Assembly (NCBI GenBank): GCA_019635795.1
Contig: JAHBYV010000003.1
Coordinates: 1 to 64,000 of the forward strand
DNA: 64,000 nt
Source: Rhizobiaceae bacterium
GTDB taxonomy: Bacteria > Pseudomonadota > Alphaproteobacteria > Rhizobiales > Rhizobiaceae
Direction: 5' to 3'
Each line of letters starts with the position of its first letter. Position 1 is the stretch's first letter. Shown here in pieces: positions 1-8,323 of the stretch. Position numbers and translations under genes: made by a program. The notes beneath the pieces were generated by a model that was not told the origin of the DNA, searched no databases, and saw only the letters and a program-made list of their open reading frames with translations.

Positions 1-656
1 TCAAGAGCGAAGTTAACGCCATCGAGCGCACCGGCCAGCAGGTATCGGCAGTGATCCTTGACGATGGCCAACGCCTCGGCGCTGGCACGATTATCAACGC
101 GGCCGGGCCGAATGCGGGCAATGTGACGGCCATGGCCGGACTGTCTCTACCGGTCGAACCGCGAAAGCGTACGGTTTTTGTTTTTGAAGCACGCGATCAA
201 TACAAGGACATGCCGCTGCTTGTGGACACGAACGGCATTTATGTCCGACCCGAAGGATCGGTCTATATTACGGGCGGCGCAGAATCCGAGGACGGCGAGC
301 AAGCCGCAGACCCGAAGGATTTTGAACCGAACTGGAGCCTGTTCGAAGAGCATATCTGGCCCACGCTCGCCAACCGGATTCCAAGTTTCGAGGCAATCAA
401 GCTGACACGCGCATGGGCAGGCCATTACGACTACAACACGCTGGATCAGAACGCCGTAATCGGGTCCCATCCAGAGGTGAGAAACTTCATTCTCGCTAAC
501 GGTTTTTCCGGCCATGGGCTTCAGCAAGCACCCGCGGTTGGCAAGTCGCTGGCAGAATTGATAGTGCACGGCAGCTACCGGACTATCGACTGTTCTGCCT
601 TCGGTTACGAGCGCATTGCGGCAGGACGCGCATTCTGCGAATTGAATATCATTTGA
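1..656 (+). CDS. FAD-dependent oxidoreductase of the DAO family, C-terminal part
   Basis: The gene enters from the left edge, so only about 218 C-terminal residues are visible and the N-terminal FAD-binding fold is outside the window. The visible part has INAAGPNAG early on, typical of D-amino-acid/glycine-oxidase type flavoproteins, and ends with NGFSGHGLQQAPAVGKSLAE, the second FAD contact of that family, which carries glycine-rich turns before the last helix. Such enzymes oxidise amines or amino acids using FAD; the substrate cannot be told from this part. The reading frame is open from base 3, so the GTG at 51 is internal and not the start. The stop is TGA at 654-656, and leuD follows after 62 bases. 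Confidence 0.85.
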   Translation, partial: KSEVNAIERTGQQVSAVILDDGQRLGAGTIINAAGPNAGNVTAMAGLSLPVEPRKRTVFVFEARDQYKDMPLLVDTNGIYVRPEGSVYITGGAESEDGEQAADPKDFEPNWSLFEEHIWPTLANRIPSFEAIKLTRAWAGHYDYNTLDQNAVIGSHPEVRNFILANGFSGHGLQQAPAVGKSLAELIVHGSYRTIDCSAFGYERIAAGRAFCELNII

Positions 657-718
657 AGCCTTTGATTTAACCCGCAGTTTGTGTAAAGCGAAGCCCAGCG
701 AATGACAGGGTAAAGCCA

Positions 719-1324
719 ATGGACAAATTCACAAAGCTCACCGGCGTCGCGGCGCCATTGCCGATCGTCAATGTCGATACCGACATGATAATCCCCAAGG
801 ATTACCTCAAGACCATCAAGCGCACGGGTTTGAGCAAGGGCCTCTTCGCAGAAATGCGTTTCAACGAGGATGGCAGCGAAAACCCTGATTTCGTTCTGAA
901 CAAACCGGCCTATCGCAACGCGCAGATTCTTGTTGCCGGCGACAATTTCGGTTGCGGGTCCAGTCGTGAGCACGCGCCTTGGGCGTTGCTGGATTTTGGC
1001 ATTCGCTGCGTCATCTCCACCAGCTTTGCGGATATTTTCTACAATAATTGCTTCAAGAACGGCATTTTGCCGGTCATCGTCAGCCAGCAGGATCTTGAGA
1101 TGCTTATGGACGATGCGGCTCGCGGCGCAAACGCAACGCTGACCGTCGATCTGGAGGAGCAGGAGATTCGAGGTCCGGACGGCGGCGTCATCAAGTTCTC
1201 GATCGACGAGTTCCGGCGTCATTGCCTGCTCAACGGGCTCGACGACATTGGCCTGACGCTGGAAAAAGCCAGCGCTATCGACAGCTTCGAAAAGAAGACT
1301 GCCGAAAGCCGCCCCTGGGCTTGA
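719..1324 (+). CDS. leuD: 3-isopropylmalate dehydratase, small subunit
   Basis: Small (swivel-domain) subunit of isopropylmalate isomerase, which with LeuC converts 2-isopropylmalate to 3-isopropylmalate in leucine synthesis. It has 201 residues, the usual length. The swivel-domain motif [17 protein letters not shown] lies at about residues 74-90 and supplies the substrate-binding Ser/Arg residues. The ATG at 719 follows an AGGGTAAA ribosome site. leuB follows on the same strand after 64 bases. leuC is not adjacent and must lie elsewhere. Confidence 0.97.
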   Translation: MDKFTKLTGVAAPLPIVNVDTDMIIPKDYLKTIKRTGLSKGLFAEMRFNEDGSENPDFVLNKPAYRNAQILVAGDNFGCGSSREHAPWALLDFGIRCVISTSFADIFYNNCFKNGILPVIVSQQDLEMLMDDAARGANATLTVDLEEQEIRGPDGGVIKFSIDEFRRHCLLNGLDDIGLTLEKASAIDSFEKKTAESRPWA

Positions 1325-1388
1325 TCGCAAGGTTACGCATCAACGTTTATGGCGCACCGGACCGGCGCGCTCTTCATTCACGCAGGAT

Positions 1389-2495
1389 ATGAACATGGCA
1401 GCGCGCAAACTTTTCCTCCTCCCCGGTGATGGAATCGGCCCCGAAGCAATGGCCGAAGTCAAGAAGATCATCGCATCCATGAATGCGAACGGCGCGGGTT
1501 TCGAAACGGAAGAAGGTCTGGTTGGCGGCAGTGCTTATGATGCGCACGGTCAGGCCATTTCTGAAGCCGATATGGAAAAGGCGCTGGCGGCGGATGCGGT
1601 ATTGTTTGGCGCGGTCGGCGGGCCCAAGTGGGACAGCGTTCCCTATGAAGTACGGCCAGAGGCTGGTCTATTGCGTCTGCGCAAGGATCTGGCGCTGTTT
1701 GCGAACCTTCGCCCGGCCATTTGCTATCCCGCACTGGCGGAATCTTCCTCTCTCAAGAAAGACGTCATCGAAGGCCTGGACATTCTGATCGTCCGCGAAC
1801 TGACGGGCGGTGTTTATTTCGGTGAACCGAAAGAGATCATCGACCTTGGTAATGGGCAGAAGCGCGGGATTGATACGCAAGTTTACGACACGTTCGAGAT
1901 TGAGCGCATCGCCGGTGTTGCCTTCGAGCTTGCACGCACTCGCAATAACCATGTGACCTCCATGGAAAAGCGCAACGTGATGAAGTCAGGCGTTCTGTGG
2001 AATGAGGTTGTGACCCAGACGCATAAGGCCAAATATCAGGACGTGAAGCTTGATCACATGCTGGCAGACGCAGGCGGAATGCAGCTCGTACGCTGGCCCA
2101 AGCAGTTCGACGTTATTGTGACCGACAATCTGTTCGGCGACATGCTGTCCGACGTTGCGGCAATGCTGACCGGTTCGCTGGGCATGTTGCCCTCTGCATC
2201 ACTTGGTGCGCCCGATGCAAAGACGGGCAAGCGCAAAGCGCTCTATGAGCCAGTGCACGGCTCGGCGCCCGACATTTCAGGCAAGGGCATTGCAAACCCG
2301 ATTGCCATGATTGCATCCTTCGCCATGTGCTTGCGCTATTCTTTCGGAATGGTGGAAGAGGCCAACAAGCTTGAGGCTGCCATTTCGGCCGTGCTGGATG
2401 ACGGATTGCGCACAAAGGACATTATGTCGAGCGGAATGACGGAAGTCGGCACCTCTGCGATGGGGGATGCGATTCTCGCGAAGTTCATTGCTTGA
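1389..2495 (+). CDS. leuB: 3-isopropylmalate dehydrogenase
   Basis: NAD-dependent oxidative decarboxylation of 3-isopropylmalate to 2-oxoisocaproate, the third step of leucine synthesis in the cytoplasm. It has 368 residues. The family features are present: [10 protein letters not shown] at the N-terminus, a substrate-binding region containing [22 protein letters not shown] in the middle, and the metal-binding [11 protein letters not shown] further on. The ATG at 1389 (MNMAARK) or the in-frame ATG at 1395 could be the start; spacing from an AGGAT site at 1383 favours the second slightly. It probably forms a unit with leuD. Confidence 0.97.
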   Translation: MNMAARKLFLLPGDGIGPEAMAEVKKIIASMNANGAGFETEEGLVGGSAYDAHGQAISEADMEKALAADAVLFGAVGGPKWDSVPYEVRPEAGLLRLRKDLALFANLRPAICYPALAESSSLKKDVIEGLDILIVRELTGGVYFGEPKEIIDLGNGQKRGIDTQVYDTFEIERIAGVAFELARTRNNHVTSMEKRNVMKSGVLWNEVVTQTHKAKYQDVKLDHMLADAGGMQLVRWPKQFDVIVTDNLFGDMLSDVAAMLTGSLGMLPSASLGAPDAKTGKRKALYEPVHGSAPDISGKGIANPIAMIASFAMCLRYSFGMVEEANKLEAAISAVLDDGLRTKDIMSSGMTEVGTSAMGDAILAKFIA

Positions 2496-2544
2496 CTCGA
2501 CGCGCAATCCGCGCGATAGCGCAAACGCGAACGGAGCGTGAATT

Positions 2545-2673
2545 TTGAGCCACAAGGCCCATATATTGGTTGACCGTTCCGGCGATGGACAACCAGTCCT
2601 CAGCCGGAATGCGAACCAGCGCGCCCGCTTCACGAAAACCACGGCCAAAAAAACCACCATCACCACGGTTTGA
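2545..2673 (+). CDS. Candidate threonine-rich leader peptide of the asd attenuator
   Basis: This is a 42-codon reading frame starting at TTG 2545, with GGAG at 2533-2536 eight bases upstream. Its end reads T-K-T-T-A-K-K-T-T-I-T-T-V followed by TGA at 2671-2673: seven Thr, three Lys and one Ile in thirteen codons. Such a run of regulatory codons just before a GC hairpin is the hallmark of ribosome-mediated attenuation, as known for ThrL of Escherichia coli. The gene behind it, asd, makes the shared precursor of threonine, lysine and methionine, so Thr (and perhaps Lys) sensing would fit. The peptide, TTG start and function are inferred. Confidence 0.5.
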   Translation: MSHKAHILVDRSGDGQPVLSRNANQRARFTKTTAKKTTITTV

Positions 2674-2704
2674 TCTCCCTTGGCCCACCCGCTCTCTCCC
2701 CGGT

Positions 2705-2752
2705 AAGGCCGGCGGGAGGCGGAACCCGCAAGGCCGGCGGGTTCTTCTCCAA
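2705..2752 (+). promoter_or_regulatory. Candidate attenuator with alternative hairpins before asd
   Basis: Two identical copies of AAGGCCGGCGGG, at 2705-2716 and 2730-2741, flank the sequence CCCGC at 2725-2729. The second copy gives a terminator-like stem, GAACCCGC (2722-2729) with GCGGGTTC (2737-2744), followed by TTCTCC. The first copy can pair with the same CCCGC instead and so prevent it. This 2:3 versus 3:4 arrangement, 32 bases after the leader-peptide stop, is what a classical attenuator needs. The U-tract is short, so termination strength is uncertain. Confidence 0.5.
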
Positions 2753-2784
2753 AACCAAGCGGAGAGCGACAGGAGACTTTTACG

Positions 2785-3819
2785 ATGGGTTTTAAGGTAG
2801 CTGTTGCGGGCGCGACGGGAAATGTCGGCCGCGAAATGCTGAATATTCTGGAAGAGCGCGGTTTTCCTGCTGATGAGGTGGTGGCGCTCGCGTCGCGCCG
2901 CAGTCAGGGAACCGAAGTATCTTATGGCGACCGCACCTTGAAGGTGAAGGCGCTGGACAGCTACGATTTTTCCGACACTGACATTTGCCTGATGTCCGCA
3001 GGCGGCAATGTATCGAAGGAATGGTCGCCCAAGATCGGCAAGCAGGGTTGCATCGTCATCGATAACTCGTCTGCGTGGCGCTACGATGCAGATGTTCCGT
3101 TGATCGTGCCGGAAGTGAACCCGGATGCAGTCGACGGCTTCACAAAGAAGAACATCATTGCTAACCCCAACTGCTCGACCGCGCAATTGCTCGTAGCGCT
3201 GAAGCCACTGCACGACGCAGCCACCATCAAGCGCGTTGTCGTTTCGACCTACCAGTCGGTTTCGGGTGCGGGCAAGGAGGGCATGGATGAGTTGTTCACC
3301 CAGTCGCGCGCCGTGTTTGTCGCAGACCCTGTTGAAGCCAAGAAGTTCACCAAGCGCATTGCGTTCAACGTCATTCCCCACATCGACGTCTTCATGGAAG
3401 ATGGCTACACCAAGGAAGAGTGGAAGATGTTGGCCGAGACCAAGAAGATGCTTGATCCCAAGATCAAGCTGACGGCCACTTGCGTGCGCGTTCCTGTTTT
3501 TATCGGACATGCCGAGGCAGTGAACATCGAGTTTGAAAAGCCGATCACGCCTGATGAAGCGCGAGAAATCCTGCGGGAAGCACCGGGATGCCTTGTGATC
3601 GACAAGCGCGAGAACGGCGGATACATCACGCCGATCGAAAGCGCTGGCGAGGACGCTACCTATATTTCGCGCATCCGCGAAGACGCTACCGTTGAAAACG
3701 GCCTCGCAATGTGGATCGTTTCCGACAATCTGCGTAAGGGTGCCGCTTTGAACGCGGTGCAGATTGCCGAACTTCTGATTGCTCGCGGATTGATTACACC
3801 AAAGAAGCAGGCGGCCTGA
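2785..3819 (+). CDS. asd: Aspartate-semialdehyde dehydrogenase
   Basis: NADP-dependent reduction of aspartyl phosphate to aspartate semialdehyde, the branch point to lysine/diaminopimelate, threonine and methionine. It has 344 residues, the normal length. The N-terminal Rossmann motif is VAGATGNVGREML. The catalytic cysteine is in NPNCSTAQ (Cys130), and VSTYQSVSGAGKEGMDEL follows, as expected for the family. The ATG at 2785 sits behind AGGAGACTTTTACG. It is preceded by a candidate attenuator and followed by a strong terminator. Confidence 0.97.
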   Translation: MGFKVAVAGATGNVGREMLNILEERGFPADEVVALASRRSQGTEVSYGDRTLKVKALDSYDFSDTDICLMSAGGNVSKEWSPKIGKQGCIVIDNSSAWRYDADVPLIVPEVNPDAVDGFTKKNIIANPNCSTAQLLVALKPLHDAATIKRVVVSTYQSVSGAGKEGMDELFTQSRAVFVADPVEAKKFTKRIAFNVIPHIDVFMEDGYTKEEWKMLAETKKMLDPKIKLTATCVRVPVFIGHAEAVNIEFEKPITPDEAREILREAPGCLVIDKRENGGYITPIESAGEDATYISRIREDATVENGLAMWIVSDNLRKGAALNAVQIAELLIARGLITPKKQAA

Positions 3820-3840
3820 TCGCCATTTACCTCTCAAATG

Positions 3841-3869
3841 AAAAGGCGGGCTTTTGACCCGCCTTTTTT
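3841..3869. terminator. Terminator between asd and the accessory island
   Basis: AAAAGGCGGG at 3841-3850 pairs with CCCGCCTTTT at 3858-3867, followed by more T. Because the stem is bounded by A-run and T-run, it can act on asd from the left and on the island gene that ends at 3899 from the right. Confidence 0.85.
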
Positions 3870-3898
3870 ATATCTACTCATTCTCAACGATGACAGCA

Positions 3899-4897
3899 TC
3901 AGAGCTGGAAGCAGGCAGTTATATAATCCCAGAACCCTCTTTGAGGTGGGCCCATAATTTGAGAATTGGTGAGCTGCGCAAAGCCCGGTTCAAGATCGCC
4001 CAGATGGGGCTGCTGCTGCATCCCGCGCTGCACGGTATTGGCTACAGGCCCGAACGGTCGGCGCCGCACAATTCCATCGTCGAATACCGGGGAATCTTGC
4101 TGAACCGGTCTTTGTACAGGCTGTTGGTAGCCAATCCTTTGAGTTGCCTGGGTTTGAGCCGGAATCTGTTGAACTAGATTTCCCTGCACTTGGCTATTCA
4201 AGCCAACCTTAACTTTAGCTTGGCGCTCATGTCCTATAGGGGACGCTCGATCTCGTTTCCACGAGGTCAAGACCGTGAGCTTTGAAAATGAGATTGTGCT
4301 GGCAGTGCCCTGTGCTTCCCGTCTCGTGCCAATAAAATTAGGCGCCGTTCTATGATCAACAGCAGGTATATGTATCATCTCCACCTGCACCGGAGCGAAG
4401 GGGTGCGCGGAATTCACCGCGCCTTGTCCAATTGCGCTCTGTTGCGGAGGTTGTGATACGTAGCTCCCACTCGGCAGGTTCGTAGTACGGAGACCGTCAA
4501 CTACGAATTCTACACTGACCCGTGGCATTGGCTCAACTTGTTTGGCACCGCCAAAGCGCGGCGTCACACTGCCGATTTCCAAATCCCGTTCTTCGTTATA
4601 GCCATCAATGCCGCTCCAATGCGCCAGGCGATACCTTGAGCCAGCCTTTTCACCGTTAACACCAAACCAGGCATCAAGGTGTCTCGTGAAATAATCGTAG
4701 AAATTATTGTCTTCATTAGCGGGTTGAGGCTGGAAAAAGTCTGAAGGAATAAAGCTTGCTCGCTCCTGCGCCACTGCGTGCCAATCAATACGATTTATTG
4801 ATGAATCTCTTTCATAATCCACCAAATTTCGATAGTCGTTTCTATTGGTATTATTATTAAATACATCAATCTGTGTTATAACATGCATACTTGGCAT
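3899..4897 (-). CDS. Island family protein A, one W-x-G module and aromatic C-terminus
   Basis: I do not recognise a known family. It has 332 residues and no signal peptide or membrane segment. It begins Met-Pro (MPSMHVITQ), as its neighbours do. Residues about 38-93 form one copy of the island module, starting at DWHAVAQ and ending LDAWFGVNGEKAGSRYR. The second half is low-complexity and rich in Gln, Pro and Val (PVQRPVQQDSPVF). The extreme C-terminus is GFWDYITACFQL, resembling the FWDRF cap of two neighbours. An AGGTGA site lies upstream of the ATG. It is the last gene of the minus-strand island, ending next to the asd terminator. Confidence 0.7.
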   Translation of the reverse strand: MPSMHVITQIDVFNNNTNRNDYRNLVDYERDSSINRIDWHAVAQERASFIPSDFFQPQPANEDNNFYDYFTRHLDAWFGVNGEKAGSRYRLAHWSGIDGYNEERDLEIGSVTPRFGGAKQVEPMPRVSVEFVVDGLRTTNLPSGSYVSQPPQQSAIGQGAVNSAHPFAPVQVEMIHIPAVDHRTAPNFIGTRREAQGTASTISFSKLTVLTSWKRDRASPIGHERQAKVKVGLNSQVQGNLVQQIPAQTQATQRIGYQQPVQRPVQQDSPVFDDGIVRRRPFGPVANTVQRGMQQQPHLGDLEPGFAQLTNSQIMGPPQRGFWDYITACFQL

Positions 4898-4999
4898 TAT
4901 ATACGCTTCACCTGTTCTTATTAGGCACCTATACTGGGTGCAATTCGTAGTATCTGTGGCTAGAAGACGCAGCTTCTATCCGCTTTTTCTAAGTTCTAC

Positions 5000-6308
5000 T
5001 TATTTGAAAAAGTTAAAGAACGTAGAAAAAGGCGACATAGGGACCATCTGAGGAACAGGAACAGGCGCATACTGATGAACATTGTTCGTAGCAAAGTTTT
5101 GCGAGACTTTGACTGGCACAGGCGCCGGGACTGGCTGCAAAACAGGTTGCGGGACAGTCGCGATTTTACTCACAACGATCTGCTGCTCAAATACGCGTCC
5201 CGGTGCCCGGACGGCGATGTTTTGGAAAGCGGGAAGCTCACTAGCATCATCTTCTAATATAGAGTCGGAACCATCTGAAAGGATTTGGCTATTTTGTAGT
5301 TGCTGACTTTGAAATCCAGGAACTTGCAACTCCTGAATTTGAGAGACAACAGTAACGTCTACGATGGACGGCCCAAAGTGCGGCACCTGCGATAAATCTC
5401 CTTGGTGCAACGTATCGTGCTGGCCCAGTCCCTGCCAATAATAACCCGAGGGGGCCTGCGCGTGCAGGATCAAGCTAGTGTCCAATGCGGAGCGATCGTT
5501 AACCTGCACCATCCTGGCAGGCGGATTTTCAGCCTCATATCTCAGGTATTCTTGTCTTTCCCTCGATATCTGATAATCGCGTTTCGCGTTTGTCATATAG
5601 TTATTCTGATAATCCAAAACCTTCTTCTTCAGTTGCCACTTGGCCCGCATTGTCTCAAGGCTATCGGCATTGTTGTCTATCGAATTGATCTGTTCCAAGG
5701 CTTGTGTGAGCCAATCATTTTGGCTCACAGACTGCTGAATCTCGGTTTTGATGACCAGGCTGCCGCCCTGCTCGGCGGACGAAGTCGTGATGTGTGTCGT
5801 TTTAATGACCTGCACAGGCTGCGGTGCCTGATTTTGGGGCTGCACCATATATCTGTTCCATAGCGCGTTATACCCTTCTCTCGTTGGACGAGCGAGCATT
5901 TCGGCTCTGCTCATCTGGGAAACGAATTCAATCTTATCCTCAGGCTCTGACACAAACTCGACCCTTTGGACCGCAAACTGATTCAAATCTCTCTGAACCA
6001 CCTGGCTGTCATCGAAGACTTGACTCTCGTAAAGATTATCGTCGCTGCCCAAGCCAGATTGGACCTCCACCTGCACCAAATTCTGTTGAGCCACCGGAAA
6101 AACAGAGTCTTGCATCGGTCCCGTCGGAACTGGTGCCGTACCTGGTACGTCACCATAATATACAGGTACGTTCTGGCGCACCCCGGGGCCCCAAGTCCCG
6201 GAGTTCCTGAACAGCGGTCGCCCTGATTGGCGCTTGCCCGGTTGGGTTCTGCTGTTGAGTTATAGGCAGTGTGGACGAATTAGGTTTCAAATTATCGAAG
6301 CCCGGCAT
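5000..6308 (-). CDS. Island family protein B, apparently frameshifted near its start
   Basis: No known family. The main frame runs from about 6190 to 5000 and gives a Gln/Val/Pro-rich protein of some 393 residues, with a charged, probably helical middle (AKWQLKKKVLDYQNNYM) and the aromatic end SPFSTFFNFFK. The only in-frame start is a GTG at 6181 without a good ribosome site. A better start, ATG at 6308 behind GAGG, gives MPGFDNLKPNSS, with the Met-Pro opening and composition of the family, but in a different frame. The two frames meet around 6183-6194, at the run GGGGCCCCGGGG. A one-base indel, sequencing error or slippage there would join them. I see no clear W-x-G module in this member. 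Confidence 0.6.
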
Positions 6309-6412
6309 TGTTCAAAATCCTCGCTGCTTAAATATTAGTCGCTTAAATACTATCTGAGAAAAGCCTTCGGCATTTGCCCACTGCGACCGTGCTATGAAAT
6401 GGAAACTCAATA

Positions 6413-6435
6413 GCAGGGCCTCGCTCGGGCCCTGC
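6413..6435 (-). terminator. Hairpin after island gene C
   Basis: GCAGGGCC (6413-6420) and GGCCCTGC (6428-6435) enclose a six-base loop, 33 bases past the stop of the minus-strand gene ending at 6468. On the minus strand it is followed by TATTGAGTTTCC, a weak U-tract, so it is a terminator or RNA 3'-end stabiliser. Confidence 0.55.
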
Positions 6436-6467
6436 GAATATATTCGAAACCTGCCATCAACCTTGCG

Positions 6468-8105
6468 TCAGGTGCTGAGCCATGTCCAAGCCCTTACGTA
6501 CCAAGGGGCTTTGGCCCCCAGATACTCGGCGAGCCGCCCCGCATCAGCGATCTGCTGAACCGGCCCCTGATTAGGCACATACCCTATATTCATGTGTGTG
6601 CTGACCAAATTTGGCTGCTGGCTCTGCGCGCTGATAAGACTGCCCTGCCCCGCATCATATAACGGTAATCCCCCGCGAACGACTCGCGTTTCTTCAACAA
6701 TGATAGAGCCCTGACTTGGTTTGAGCGGACTATTGTAGTTTGTACCAACACCATGCTGGCTCGACGTGTAAGACACAAAATCTGACCGGTAACTATCATT
6801 GGTTCCAGAATAGCGCGGACTAAGCAGGTCTTTTTCAACATCAGATTCATATCTGCCGATCGCTGACAGATTCATCAGCGGCGGAATTTCCGGCGGCATC
6901 TGATGGATCTGCGCACCACTGATCTCACTTTGGTAGCGCCCCACCCAAGATGCCCATGAATCGGTTGAACCCCTATCACTTTCAAAACTGTCGTCACTGA
7001 AAATCGACGAAACATCTGAGGACACCTCAAATGGATCATCCGAGAAAGCAATAATCGACTCTTCCATATCTGAAGAATCCCCAAAATAGCTCGAACGATC
7101 TGCAACGCCCCTTCCCGAAACAGACGACTTGACTATGGAAGGTTCATAAAATTGAACAATTGAAGCTTCATTCACCCAAGAGGTGTTCGACAATTCCGGA
7201 CTCACTATGTCCCGTGGCAGTACGTTGAAGTTCGCGCCTGTATGAGGCTCGACGAAATGCAACCCTTCGTACTTCAGAGCATCTTCTTCCTTTGTACGAG
7301 CAATTGATAGAAAAAGCTCCTCCCCATAACTTCTATCAATCAGGGACTGTTGCAACTGGGGAGGATCCAAGTCCTGAGGCCACCGATACCCTTCAAAAAC
7401 TTTATTATTTTTTTTCAATAACGCTACATCTTTGATATCGTATCTCTTTTGAAAGTAATACTCTCTATAATTTATGATCTTCTTTTGACGGATTTGCTCA
7501 TCGGTGAGTTCACCAAATCCAAGGTACGCTTCTAATGCAGCATCCTTTTGATCCAAATTACTGGCTGGCCTCGATTCAAGTACATATTCAGGAGCTAAAG
7601 AAAGATCGACACTATATACCTGACTAAATTGTGCAGGATTGGCAGCTTCGCCGAACTGATCGCCCTCTGAAACTCTACTACCCTCTGTCCAGACCATTGC
7701 CGCGTATTGCGAATCTGTGACCCCCCACTGCCATCCATTTCCCTCCCCCAAGTCGTATAAACTTATCCCTGGGCGGCCAACATTGGGACCATGGTTCATC
7801 GGCCATAGAACAGAAGGAGTCATTTTTCGTATTTTAACTTGAACAGGATCTTCCAAACCACGTAGCGACCCAAAGCTATCGATTTCGGATAGCGAAAGCT
7901 CAGCAAATCCCGTAAACGGAACATGGAATGACCCGCCCTCTTGATAAGAACCTTCCAGAATCTGACTTTCCACCTCGGAAAGATTGTCAAAAAACGTACC
8001 TTCCCCCTCATCATCAAACATAATTGAGTCGTCAGCTTGAACGCCGTTCGACTGTTCGCCAGACACACTCATCCGACGCGGAAGTGGGCTATCATTTGTT
8101 GGCAT
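6468..8105 (-). CDS. Island family protein C, acidic/serine-rich, aromatic C-terminus
   Basis: Unrecognised protein of 545 residues from the ATG at 8105 (MPTNDSPLPRRMSV). The frame is open to 8180, but the Met-Pro start, preceded by TTGGGGAACTTGATT, matches the leaders of the other members and is preferred. The middle is rich in Ser and Asp (for example SDDPFEVSSDVSSIFSDD, residues roughly 360-380). The C-terminal part turns Gln/Val-rich and ends KAPWYVRAWTWLST, an aromatic cap comparable to FWDRFVTWL of protein D. No signal peptide, no membrane span and no convincing W-x-G module. Cytoplasmic, or exported by a route that does not use Sec. Confidence 0.65.
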   Translation of the reverse strand: MPTNDSPLPRRMSVSGEQSNGVQADDSIMFDDEGEGTFFDNLSEVESQILEGSYQEGGSFHVPFTGFAELSLSEIDSFGSLRGLEDPVQVKIRKMTPSVLWPMNHGPNVGRPGISLYDLGEGNGWQWGVTDSQYAAMVWTEGSRVSEGDQFGEAANPAQFSQVYSVDLSLAPEYVLESRPASNLDQKDAALEAYLGFGELTDEQIRQKKIINYREYYFQKRYDIKDVALLKKNNKVFEGYRWPQDLDPPQLQQSLIDRSYGEELFLSIARTKEEDALKYEGLHFVEPHTGANFNVLPRDIVSPELSNTSWVNEASIVQFYEPSIVKSSVSGRGVADRSSYFGDSSDMEESIIAFSDDPFEVSSDVSSIFSDDSFESDRGSTDSWASWVGRYQSEISGAQIHQMPPEIPPLMNLSAIGRYESDVEKDLLSPRYSGTNDSYRSDFVSYTSSQHGVGTNYNSPLKPSQGSIIVEETRVVRGGLPLYDAGQGSLISAQSQQPNLVSTHMNIGYVPNQGPVQQIADAGRLAEYLGAKAPWYVRAWTWLST

Positions 8106-8262
8106 AATCAAGTTCCCCAATATCAGCGAGCGCCGGACATCGCCAAATATGCGATGTTTCGCTGCATCTCGCTTCCCCAAGCCACGTTGCAGTGGCTTAT
8201 ATATAAGTGCTCGCTAATATTTTTACAACATATATTTTTATGTGCCTGATTGGCCTGTCAGG
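8106..8262 (-). promoter_or_regulatory. AT-rich leader and promoter region of island gene C
   Basis: This holds a very AT-rich block at about 8198-8242 with several TATA/ATATTT steps, then an inverted repeat AAGCCAC/GTGGCTT (8179-8185 and 8192-8198, six-base loop), then TTGGGGAACTT before the ATG. Similar AT blocks lie in front of three other family members. AT-rich tracts of this kind are typical targets of MucR/Ros-type silencers in Rhizobiales; that link is inference. Confidence 0.4.
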
Positions 8263-8271
8263 GCGGCCGAA

Positions 8272-8303
8272 ATGAAAATGGCGGGGCTGGTTCTCGCCCC
8301 GGC
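8272..8303 (-). terminator. Terminator after island gene D
   Basis: On the plus strand CGGGGC (8282-8287) and GCCCCG (8296-8301) form a stem. Read on the minus strand, the hairpin is followed by GCCATTTTCATTT. It lies 21 bases beyond the stop of gene D. Confidence 0.5.
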
Positions 8304-8323
8304 ACTTTATTCTCAATGCAGGA

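Noticed and set aside
2485..3837. 450-codon open frame antisense to asd.
   Set aside because: Shadow of the asd coding sequence and its leader.
3899..3910. Protein A ends CFQL, which superficially resembles a CaaX prenylation box.
   Set aside because: The third residue is Gln rather than aliphatic, and the other family members do not end with a Cys four residues from the end, so it is most likely chance.
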